The translations under genes and the position numbers were made by a program. The notes beneath the pieces were generated by a model that was given only the letters and a program-made list of their open reading frames with translations, was not told the origin of the DNA and did no database searches. A stretch of DNA of 60,517 bases from an uncultured Acidobacteriia bacterium (lineage in GTDB: Bacteria > Acidobacteriota > Terriglobia > Bryobacterales > Bryobacteraceae), in NCBI GenBank assembly GCA_903923395.1, contig CAIXXM010000153.1, positions 1 through 60,517 on the forward strand, in the 5' to 3' direction. Below are positions 52,801 to 60,430 of the stretch, piece by piece. Numbering within the stretch: position 1 is the stretch's first letter; each line of letters begins with the position of its first letter.

Positions 52801-53162
52801 ATGGCGCTGCCCCGAAAGAAGGCGCGCCCAAAGGTGAGAAAGTCATTTCTGAGGGTGGCAAACCCGCTGCGGATGGCGCTGGCAAACCGGGCGCACCCGT
52901 TGCGGCCAAACCGGAACCTGTAGTCACTGCGGCCGCGGAAGCGCCTGCCGGTGGTGGTGGTGGGTTCGCCGGTGGTGGCGGTGGCGGCGGTGGCATGGGT
53001 ATGGGCATGATGGGCGGCATGGGTGGTTTCGGCGGCTTCGGTGGCGGATTTGGCCGCCGTGGCGGCGCGGCTGCTCCGGTGGAAGTGAAGTACGAACCGA
53101 CGGCATGGGGCCGGTATGCAAAGATCCTGCTTACCGCTTCGGAATTCACGTTCATCAACTAG
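49866..53162 (+). CDS. PSCyt1-DUF1549-DUF1553 protein (planctomycete-type cytochrome c fusion)
   Basis: A 1098-residue exported protein. After a signal-like N-terminus (about residues 1-30) comes a cytochrome-c-like PSCyt1 domain with a heme motif C53-F-G-C56-H57 ([19 protein letters not shown]). DUF1549 follows (about 160-375: [70 protein letters not shown], which holds a second CxxCH). A helical spacer precedes DUF1553 (about 690-950: [41 protein letters not shown]). Within the C-terminal part lies a Gly/Met/Pro-rich low-complexity insertion (about 946-1072). The function of this family is unknown; it nearly always pairs with DUF1501 genes. The next gene starts 18 bases downstream. Confidence 0.93.
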   Translation: [1098 protein letters not shown]

Positions 53163-53180
53163 GCAAAAGGAACAGAGACC

Positions 53181-54737
53181 ATGTCATTTCATAAATCCCG
53201 CAATCCGGTGACGCGCCGGGAAGCTCTCAAGAAAGTCGGCAACGGCTTTGGCATGATGGCCTTTGCCGGTATGTTGGGGCAGTCCCTGGCGAGGGCCGGG
53301 GCCATTACGCTGCCCGACGGCAGCATGGGCGTTGCGAAGCTTGACCATCCGCAAAAGGTCAAGCGGGTCATCTTCCTGTTCATGAACGGCGGCCTTTCCA
53401 CGATCGATGCTTTCGATCCGAAGCCCGCGCTTGAGAAATACGATGGCCAGCCGATGCCCGGCGGTTCCATTAAGACGGAACGGCGCACCGGCGAGCTGAT
53501 GAAGTCGCCCTATAAGTTCAAGAAGCACGGGCAGTGCGGCATGGATGTCAGCGATATGTGGCCGCACCTTGCTGAGTGCGTCGATGATATCTGCTGGGTT
53601 CGTTCCGTCTATACGGAAATCCCCAACCATGAGCCTTCCTGCCTCATGATGAACACCGGTGCGAACCAGGCAGGACGTCCCTCCATGGGTGCCTGGATGA
53701 CTTATGGCCTCGGCACGGAGAATACGAATCTTCCCGGGTATGTCGTGCTGTGTCCGGATGTTCCCACCACGGTGGGTCCGCCGCTGTGGAGCAATGGCTT
53801 TCTGCCTGCGATCAACCAGGGCACCTTCATCGCCAACAAGGTCAGCACTGGCCGTGGCGGCATGGGTATGTCCGAAGACGAAGGCGATATGTCCGACATG
53901 GACATGCCCGCCGAGAAGGATAAGGACGGCAAGGAAAAGCCCAAGAAGGTCGTAATCGAAAAGAACTTCGATCCGAAGAAGGTGCTGGGTTACGTCAACA
54001 ATCCGAAGTTCTCTTTGACGGAACAGCGCCGCGAACTTGACCTGCTTGAAAAGCTGGAAAAGATCCGCCGCGAAACGTCGGGGACAGACCAGCAGGTGGA
54101 AGCCGTCATCAAGTCGATGGAAACGGCCTACCGGATGCAGACCGAAGCTCCGGATGTCTTCGATATCCGCAAGGAATCACAGGCCACGCTGGATCTCTAC
54201 GGGCCCGGCGATGTGGCACGCGGCGCGCTGATGGCTGTGCGTCTCGCCGAAAAGGGCGTCCGCATGACGCAGCTCTACTATTCCAAGGGCGATCCCTGGG
54301 ATGCGCACGCGGACATCATGGCGCATAAGATCAACGCGAAGAACTCTGACCAGGCCTTCGCCGCAGTGATCAAAGATCTGAAGGGCCGCGGGCTCTGGAA
54401 AGATACCCTCGTCGTCTGCGGTTCTGAGTTTGGACGTACGCCGGTTCGCGAAGTCGGCGGCGGTGGCGGTGGCGGCATCAAGCGCGGCCGTGACCACAAC
54501 CCGCACGGGTTTACCATGTGGCTCGCCGGCGGTGCGGTGAAGGGCGGCACGATCTACGGGGCGACCGATGACTTCGGCTTCCGCGCAGTGGAAAAGCCCG
54601 CTCACGTTCATGACATCCATGCCACAATCCTGTACCTGATGGGCATTGATCACCTCAAGCTAACCTACCGTTACAGCGGTCGCGATTTCCGTCTTACGGA
54701 CGTCGCGGGTAATGTTCTGCACGAGTTGATCGCGTAG
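53181..54737 (+). CDS. DUF1501 protein with twin-arginine-like signal
   Basis: A 518-residue protein of the DUF1501 family (alkaline-phosphatase/sulfatase-like superfamily). The N-terminus RNPVTRREALKKVGNGFGMMAFAGML looks like a Tat signal, implying export in folded form. Family blocks: KRVIFLFMNGGLSTIDAFDPKPALEKYDGQPMPG, VRSVYTEIPNHEPSCLMMNTG, PSMGAWMTYGLG, VRMTQLYYSKGDPWDAHADI, TLVVCGSEFGRTP and GRDHNPHGFTMWLAGGAVKGG with HVHDIHATILYLMG. Metal-site-like Asp and His residues are present. There is an inserted Met/Asp/Lys-rich loop (about residues 228-262). AAAGGA precedes the ATG. Co-transcribed with the DUF1549 gene and ended by a terminator. Confidence 0.94.
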   Translation: MSFHKSRNPVTRREALKKVGNGFGMMAFAGMLGQSLARAGAITLPDGSMGVAKLDHPQKVKRVIFLFMNGGLSTIDAFDPKPALEKYDGQPMPGGSIKTERRTGELMKSPYKFKKHGQCGMDVSDMWPHLAECVDDICWVRSVYTEIPNHEPSCLMMNTGANQAGRPSMGAWMTYGLGTENTNLPGYVVLCPDVPTTVGPPLWSNGFLPAINQGTFIANKVSTGRGGMGMSEDEGDMSDMDMPAEKDKDGKEKPKKVVIEKNFDPKKVLGYVNNPKFSLTEQRRELDLLEKLEKIRRETSGTDQQVEAVIKSMETAYRMQTEAPDVFDIRKESQATLDLYGPGDVARGALMAVRLAEKGVRMTQLYYSKGDPWDAHADIMAHKINAKNSDQAFAAVIKDLKGRGLWKDTLVVCGSEFGRTPVREVGGGGGGGIKRGRDHNPHGFTMWLAGGAVKGGTIYGATDDFGFRAVEKPAHVHDIHATILYLMGIDHLKLTYRYSGRDFRLTDVAGNVLHELIA

Positions 54738-54765
54738 ATTTCATACCAAAAAGCAGAGTAATTCC

Positions 54766-54803
54766 AGCCGGAAGATTCTAACTTCAGAATCTTCCGGCTT
54801 TCG
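54766..54803 (+). terminator. Intrinsic terminator of the DUF1549/DUF1501 unit
   Basis: A perfect 14-bp stem (54766-54779 with 54786-54799, AGCCGGAAGATTCT/AGAATCTTCCGGCT) with a 6-base loop, followed by TTCGTTTGT. It separates this unit from the receptor gene. Confidence 0.87.
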
Positions 54804-55007
54804 TTTGTATTACGCCTTTTACCGTATCTGTCTCACAAAAGAAATCAATCGGTTTACCGTTGACTTACAGGTTCTTTATTCTGTAGCCTAAGACACCATA
54901 GGGTTATCTCAGTAGAAGAACCTTTCTCTGCCTTGTCGGCAGTCGATCCTCTGTCCCCACGTCGCGGGACCCCCACAGCACCAAAAACAGATAAGAGGAA
55001 TACTGCC

Positions 55008-58000
55008 TTGAAACTTCACGTTGCAGCACTAGCTGCGGTTGCCTTTTTCGCCTGCTTACTGCCACTGTCCGCACAGAACAGCTCATTGCAAGGCTTGATC
55101 ACGGATGATCACGGGGCGGGCATCCCCGGCGCGGTCGTCTCCATTGTGAACCTGGAGACGAAGACACCACGCAAGGAAGTCTCCACTGCTACCGGCGGTT
55201 ACAGCTTCCAGCAGGTTCCCCCGGGACCTTACAGCATTGAAGTGCAGAAGCCGGGCTTCAAGACGCACCTGGGCAAGCTCACACTGCAAGTAAGTTCGCA
55301 GGAGACCCTGAACATCAAGCTCGACGTTGGCCAGGTTAGTGAATCGATCATGGTGACCGATGAAGTCGCCGCGGTCAATACACAGAACGCCTCCGTCGGG
55401 AATCCCTTCACAGAAACCCAGATCAAGCAATTGCCTTTGCAGACCCGCAATGTGGTGGATCTGCTCGGTCTTCAGTCCGGTGTGGCACCTACGGGCGAAG
55501 TGCTCGGCGCGCGCCGTGATCAAAACAACGTGACACTCGATGGCGTCGATGCCAATGACAACCAGACCGGCGTCAATGCCAGCGGCGTAGGTTTCAACGC
55601 TGCCCTGCCGGTGCCTCTCGATTCGATTCAGGAATTCCGTACCACCACCGCGGGTTTGACTGCTGACCAGGGCCGCTCCTCCGGTGGCCAGGTGGCACTG
55701 GTGACCAAGAGCGGTTCCAATCAGTATCACGGCACTCTCTATGAATTCAACCGCAACGCTGGCGCAGAGGCGAACAACTGGTTCAGCAACCGCGCGGGCC
55801 TGCCCCGTCAGGCGCTGGTTCGTAATCAGTACGGTGCATCCGCCGGGGGCCGTATCATCCGTGACCGTGTATTCTTCTTCGGTAACTGGGAAGACCGCAA
55901 AGACCGCAGCGCGACGGCTGTCGCCCGCACGGTGCCTTCGGAAACGCTGAAGCAGGGTCTGTTCCTATTCCACTACACCAACGGCAGCAGCGCCATCCAG
56001 ACTGGCACGCTGAGCGCCGCGCAGATCAAGCAGGCTGACCCGCTTGGGCTGGGGCCGAACTCTTACATGATGAAGTACCTGCAGTCTTATCCGGCGGGCA
56101 ATGATCCTCTCTCCAGCCCGGATGCAGGCTTGAACTTCTCCACGCTCCGCTTCAACGCACCGCAGCCCCTCAACAACCGCGTGTATGTCGCGAAGATGGA
56201 TTTCAATATTGACCAATCCGGCAAGCATACCGTGTCTGTCCGCGGTACGCTGGCGAACCTTCGCAATACGCTGACGCCGGCGGAACTTCCCGGGCAGGCA
56301 GCGGCGCAGACGGCGATCGATAACTCCCGCGGTATTGCCGTGCGCTACACGGCAGTGGTTTCCTCCACGCAGGTCAATAACTTCAACTACGGACTGACCC
56401 GTCTTGGCAACCAGCAGACCGGTTCGGCTGACTCCTCCATCTCCTTCTATTTCTCGACTCCGGTGGCTTATCCCCGGGCGCTGACCCGCATTTCGCCAAC
56501 GCATAACTTCGTTGACGATTACACATGGACCAAGGACAAACACACCTTCCAGTTCGGTGCCAACATGCGCATTGCATCCAACAACCGCACGCAGCTCGCG
56601 ATTTCCCCCAGCTACAGCTACAGCAAGAACACCTTGCTCGGCCTTGGTGCGGATATTCAGGCTGACGTTCTCTCGGTTGCACAATCTGCCCTCGGCGGCG
56701 GCGTCAAGCTCACCGAAACCACCAACGTGACCAACGCGATGGGTGCTCTCCTGGGAATCATCAACTCCTACAGTGCAACGTTTAACTTCAACACGAAGGG
56801 CCAGGCGATCCCCTACGGTGCCCCGAACGTCCGCGCTTTCTCCACCCAGGAATACGAAGGCTACGCACAGGATACTTATAAGTTCAAGAAGAACATCACC
56901 CTGACTTACGGCTTGCGGTATGGTATTTCCCGGCCTCCCTATGAATCGAACGGCGTCGAAGTTACCACCAACTATGGCCTCGACAAGTACTTTGCGGACC
57001 GCAGCGGGGGCCAGGCTCTCGGTATTCCTGCATACGCCGATCAATCCGCACTCCTGACCTATAATCTGGCTGGCCCTGTAAATGGGAAGCCGGGTTGGTA
57101 CAGCACGGATTACAAGAACTTCTCTCCCCGCTTCTCCATCGCCTATGCTCCCGAGGTCGACGGGCTGCTCGGCAAGGCACTCGGCAAGGGCAGCGCGTTC
57201 CGCGCCGGTGCCAGCATCGCGTATGACCGTTACGGAAATGCCATGGCCACCGCGTTTGCATCTTCCGGGTCCCCTGGTTTGGCAACGGCAGTCGCTCAGC
57301 CCGTCAATACGGATTTCACGACCAGCTTCCGCTACAACGGTGCCGGACTTCCCGCTCTCGCCGTGCCGTCTTCGAACGGCTTCCCTTACACGCCTCCGGT
57401 CATCGTCGGCGGCTTCACCTCGTTCACGGGCGTTTCTCCTGACCTGAAGGCACCGTATGCTTATTTGCTGAATGCCACTTACTCCCGGCCACTGCCCGGC
57501 AAGATGTCCCTCGAAATCGGTTATGTGGGCCGTTTGAGCCACCGCGGCTTGCTGCTGCAGGATTTCGGACAGCCGCTGACTGGTTTTAAGGACGTGAAGT
57601 CCGGCCAGACCTGGACGCAGGCAAGCGGTATCATCCGCGCGCTCTATGACCAGGGCATCACTCCGGCTCAGGTGAAGGCGAACCCGAACCTGATCCCAAA
57701 AGTGCCGTTCTTCGAAGATATCTTCCCTGGTGCCGCGAACACGAACTTCTCCGGCAGTGCAACCGCCAATTACTTCTATACGGTCTACGGGACTTATGCG
57801 GGTAGCGATCTGGATGGTCTGAACGCAATGGACCGTGTCCGTCAGCCCAATGGCTCCTGTATCTCGGTCTACGGCTGCAACACGTTCTTCCCGTTGCAGA
57901 ATGCCGGCTATCAGAGCTATGTCAATGCGGGCAAGGGCGCCTTCCACGGCATGCAACTGGTGCTGCGCCGCCAGTTCCGCAACGGCTGGGGCTTTGACTT

Positions 58001-58694
58001 CAACTACACGATGGCTCACTCCATCGACAATGCTTCGGCTGCGGAATCCACCGCAACCGGTTCAGGCGGCACCGTCATCCAGGATTCCTTCAACCCGAAT
58101 GCTTTCCGCGGACCCTCTGACTTCGACATCCGGCACAACGTGACGACGAACTTCGTCTATGCGCTGCCCGTCGGCAAAGGCCAGAAGTTCCTGAGCAACA
58201 TACCCAAGTGGCTCGATTACGTAGTCGGCGGCTGGCAGATCACTGGTCTGGGCAGCTACCGCACCGGGACGCCGCTCAACCTTTCGAATGCGGGTCTCTA
58301 TCCGACCAACTACCTGAACTCAGCGATCGCGATCCTCAAGCCCGGGGCCACCATGCCGGCAACGGGACTCTATACCAACCAGAATGGACAGCCCGCTCTG
58401 TTCTCCACCACGACGGCAGTGAACGCCTTTGAAGGGCAGTATCCCGGCCAAGTGGGCACGCGCGGTATCGTGCGCAACATCGGCTTCGTGAACACGGATC
58501 TTTCCGCCAGCAAGTTCTTTAAGCTGCCGTGGGAAGGTCACACGATTCAGATTCGTGCGGAAGCCTTCAACGCGCTCAACAACGTGAACTTCACCACGCC
58601 CGGCACCTCGATCCAGAGCCCGAGCACCTTCGGTCAGTTCACTGCCGCCACCGACCCGCGCGTCATGCAGTTCGCGCTCCGGTATTCTTTCTAA
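55008..58694 (+). CDS. TonB-dependent receptor, Oar-like, with carboxypeptidase-regulatory domain
   Basis: A 1228-residue outer-membrane receptor, the third in the window. A TTG start is chosen: TAAGAGGAA lies 8 bases before it and the signal peptide (KLHVAALAAVAFFACLLPLSAQ) begins there, while the longer frame adds only unrelated residues. Domains: CarboxypepD_reg (about residues 27-105, SSLQGLITDDHGAGIPGAVVSI), plug (about 110-260, with TETQIKQLPLQTRNVVDLLGLQSGV, LDGVDANDNQTG, TTAGLTADQGRSSGGQVALVTKSG), and barrel with AYLLNATYSRPLPGKMSLEIGYVG, ending RVMQFALRYSF. Ligand unknown. Its own terminator follows. Confidence 0.93.
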   Translation: MKLHVAALAAVAFFACLLPLSAQNSSLQGLITDDHGAGIPGAVVSIVNLETKTPRKEVSTATGGYSFQQVPPGPYSIEVQKPGFKTHLGKLTLQVSSQETLNIKLDVGQVSESIMVTDEVAAVNTQNASVGNPFTETQIKQLPLQTRNVVDLLGLQSGVAPTGEVLGARRDQNNVTLDGVDANDNQTGVNASGVGFNAALPVPLDSIQEFRTTTAGLTADQGRSSGGQVALVTKSGSNQYHGTLYEFNRNAGAEANNWFSNRAGLPRQALVRNQYGASAGGRIIRDRVFFFGNWEDRKDRSATAVARTVPSETLKQGLFLFHYTNGSSAIQTGTLSAAQIKQADPLGLGPNSYMMKYLQSYPAGNDPLSSPDAGLNFSTLRFNAPQPLNNRVYVAKMDFNIDQSGKHTVSVRGTLANLRNTLTPAELPGQAAAQTAIDNSRGIAVRYTAVVSSTQVNNFNYGLTRLGNQQTGSADSSISFYFSTPVAYPRALTRISPTHNFVDDYTWTKDKHTFQFGANMRIASNNRTQLAISPSYSYSKNTLLGLGADIQADVLSVAQSALGGGVKLTETTNVTNAMGALLGIINSYSATFNFNTKGQAIPYGAPNVRAFSTQEYEGYAQDTYKFKKNITLTYGLRYGISRPPYESNGVEVTTNYGLDKYFADRSGGQALGIPAYADQSALLTYNLAGPVNGKPGWYSTDYKNFSPRFSIAYAPEVDGLLGKALGKGSAFRAGASIAYDRYGNAMATAFASSGSPGLATAVAQPVNTDFTTSFRYNGAGLPALAVPSSNGFPYTPPVIVGGFTSFTGVSPDLKAPYAYLLNATYSRPLPGKMSLEIGYVGRLSHRGLLLQDFGQPLTGFKDVKSGQTWTQASGIIRALYDQGITPAQVKANPNLIPKVPFFEDIFPGAANTNFSGSATANYFYTVYGTYAGSDLDGLNAMDRVRQPNGSCISVYGCNTFFPLQNAGYQSYVNAGKGAFHGMQLVLRRQFRNGWGFDFNYTMAHSIDNASAAESTATGSGGTVIQDSFNPNAFRGPSDFDIRHNVTTNFVYALPVGKGQKFLSNIPKWLDYVVGGWQITGLGSYRTGTPLNLSNAGLYPTNYLNSAIAILKPGATMPATGLYTNQNGQPALFSTTTAVNAFEGQYPGQVGTRGIVRNIGFVNTDLSASKFFKLPWEGHTIQIRAEAFNALNNVNFTTPGTSIQSPSTFGQFTAATDPRVMQFALRYSF

Positions 58695-58720
58695 CCTGAT
58701 CTGTTTTCTCCCAGGGAAAT

Positions 58721-58756
58721 GGGCTGTCGCTTCGGCGGCAGCCCTTTTCTTTTTTG
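58721..58756 (+). terminator. Intrinsic terminator of the TonB receptor at 55008-58694
   Basis: A stem of about 10 bp (58721-58730 with 58735-58744, GGGCTGTCGC/GCGGCAGCCC with a TTCG loop and one T-G pair), followed by TTTTCTTTTTTG. Confidence 0.9.
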
Positions 58757-58840
58757 CGATACAGCCGGGAAGCGTCCCTTAGCAGGCTTGTTATCAGAAG
58801 CCCGTTCACGATAAAGTAAACGGAAACGAAAGGATTCATC

Positions 58841-60145
58841 ATGGCCTCCCGCCGTACCATTCTGAAGTCACTTGCCGCCCCCGTGGCCGCAGCCGGATTC
58901 CCCACTATCGTGCCAGCCACCGCGCTGGGCCTGCAGGGCACCATTGCGCCGTCGAACCGCGTCACTCTCGCCACCATCGGTGTGGGCTGGATGGGCGGAG
59001 GTCACGTCGATAACTTCCTCAAGGTTCCGGAAGCACAGTACGTCGCCCTGGCGGATCTGGATGATTCGCACGCTGCGGAGAACAAAGCCAAGATCGACAA
59101 GAAGTACGGCAACTCCGATTGCCTGGTCTACCGGGCGTTCGAAGAAGTGTTGAGCCGCAGGGATATTGATGCGGTTTCGATCGCCGTCCCCGACCATTGG
59201 CACGGCATTGTGGCCTACTGTGCCGCACGCGCCGGCAAGGATATCTACTGCGAAAAGCCGCTGGCGCACAACTTCACCGAAGGCCACGCGATGGTGCGGG
59301 AATCGGAAGCGAAGAAGGTCGTTTGGCAGACCGGTTCGTGGCAGCGCTCCACGGCAAACTTCCGTCAGGCGGCGGAACTGGTGCGCAACGGGCGCATCGG
59401 CAAGATCCGCCGGATTGAAGTTGGTTTGCCCGGTGGCTGGTCAGACTTTGCAAATACCAAGAACCAGACGCAAATCACGGCACCGCCCCCGGGTGTGAAC
59501 TTTGACCGCTGGCTTGGACCCGCGCAGGAAGAGCCGTTCATCATGGCCCGCTTCCATAAGAACTGGCGCTGGAACCTCAACACCGGCGGCGGTCAGTTGA
59601 TGGACTGGGTGGGCCACCATGTGGACATTGCGCACTGGGGCATGGATTGGGACAATACGTTCCCTCTTACCGTGGAAGGCGTGGGCGAATACCCGGCGCG
59701 CACGGAGATTTGGAACTCCGCAGGGAAGTACAAGATCACCGCGATGTACCCGGGCAACGTGGAGATGGTGATTGCGGGCGGCTACAAGGAGATTGAGGGC
59801 GGCACGAAGTGGATCGGTGACGATGGCTGGGTGTGGGTCACCCGCGGCAAGATCGATGCTTCGAACAAGGATTGGGTCAAGCCCGAGGCCGAGACCGGCA
59901 AATTGAAGCTCATGGTTTCGAACAATCACTACGCCCAGTTCATTGGTGCGGTGAAGACACGCGAGAAGACGCTCACCCCCGCGCGGACGGCATTCCACTC
60001 GGCGTGCCCGGGTTGGTTCGGCCAGATCTCCATGCTGACAGGCCGCAAGTTGACCTGGGACGCGCAGAAGATGGTGTTCACGGGCGATGAGGTGGCAACG
60101 AAGATGCTGAGCCGCGAACAGCGGATGCCCTGGCATTTGGCGTAA
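58841..60145 (+). CDS. Tat-exported Gfo/Idh/MocA-family oxidoreductase
   Basis: A 434-residue NAD(P)-dependent oxidoreductase. It begins with a twin-arginine signal (ASRRTILKSLAAPVAAAGFP), as expected for a cofactor-carrying protein that folds before export. The Rossmann domain starts at RVTLATIGVGWMGGGHVDNFL. The family's E138-K139-P140 motif is in DIYCEKPLAHNF, after VSIAVPDHWHGIVAYCAARAGK. The C-terminal domain has NWRWNLNTGGGQLMDWVGHHVDIAHWGM, where Asp and His fit the catalytic pair. Exported members of this family in Acidobacteriota and Planctomycetes are thought to act on sugars or inositols; recent work on related enzymes shows glycosidase-like redox chemistry, but the substrate here is unknown. 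AAAGGA lies before the ATG. Confidence 0.94.
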   Translation: MASRRTILKSLAAPVAAAGFPTIVPATALGLQGTIAPSNRVTLATIGVGWMGGGHVDNFLKVPEAQYVALADLDDSHAAENKAKIDKKYGNSDCLVYRAFEEVLSRRDIDAVSIAVPDHWHGIVAYCAARAGKDIYCEKPLAHNFTEGHAMVRESEAKKVVWQTGSWQRSTANFRQAAELVRNGRIGKIRRIEVGLPGGWSDFANTKNQTQITAPPPGVNFDRWLGPAQEEPFIMARFHKNWRWNLNTGGGQLMDWVGHHVDIAHWGMDWDNTFPLTVEGVGEYPARTEIWNSAGKYKITAMYPGNVEMVIAGGYKEIEGGTKWIGDDGWVWVTRGKIDASNKDWVKPEAETGKLKLMVSNNHYAQFIGAVKTREKTLTPARTAFHSACPGWFGQISMLTGRKLTWDAQKMVFTGDEVATKMLSREQRMPWHLA

Positions 60146-60150
60146 GGACA

Positions 60151-60191
60151 AAGATTGGCTCCCGGGTCAGGCTGACCCGGGAGCCAATCTT
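60151..60191. repeat. 41-base perfect palindrome after the oxidoreductase gene
   Basis: Two 19-base arms (60151-60169 and 60173-60191, left arm AAGATTGGCTCCCGGGTCA) with a GGC loop. It starts 5 bases after the stop. No T-run follows, so it may be a terminator without tail or a REP-like repeat. Its outer arm AAGATTGG resembles that of the element at 24358. Confidence 0.75.
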
Positions 60192-60430
60192 GGATTCACG
60201 GCTGCGAGCATCGCAGGTTTTCCCCGTCGGGTGATGAGGACGTGCTTGGGCTCAGACCAAGGTTCTGTCCTGTCTGGACCAATTACGTCCGATAGGTCAA
60301 ATACCGGCACCCGGCAGGGTATCTCGGGGTAGCCTCTTCCGGCAAAGGCGTCGGCACCCAGTGCCGCTTCAAGACGAAGCAGTAGGTCGTCCGACTCCGT
60401 TAGCCCGGAATTCTCACCAATATTAGGCAA
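60167..60430 (-). pseudogene. Possible remnant of a Phd/YefM-like antitoxin gene
   Basis: An 87-codon frame whose C-terminal half (VFDLSDVIG...EPKHVLITRRGKPAMLAAVNP) recalls Phd/YefM antitoxins, where a strand with T-R-x-G-K-P-x-A is conserved. It has only a TTG start, lying in the presumed terminal hairpin of an insertion sequence, and its stop is inside the palindrome. It may be the 3' remainder of a gene cut by the insertion, or not coding at all. No toxin gene is visible. Confidence 0.3.

Noticed and set aside
55965-58019. 684-residue minus-strand frame opposite the third TonB receptor
   Set aside because: Antisense shadow with no recognisable domain.
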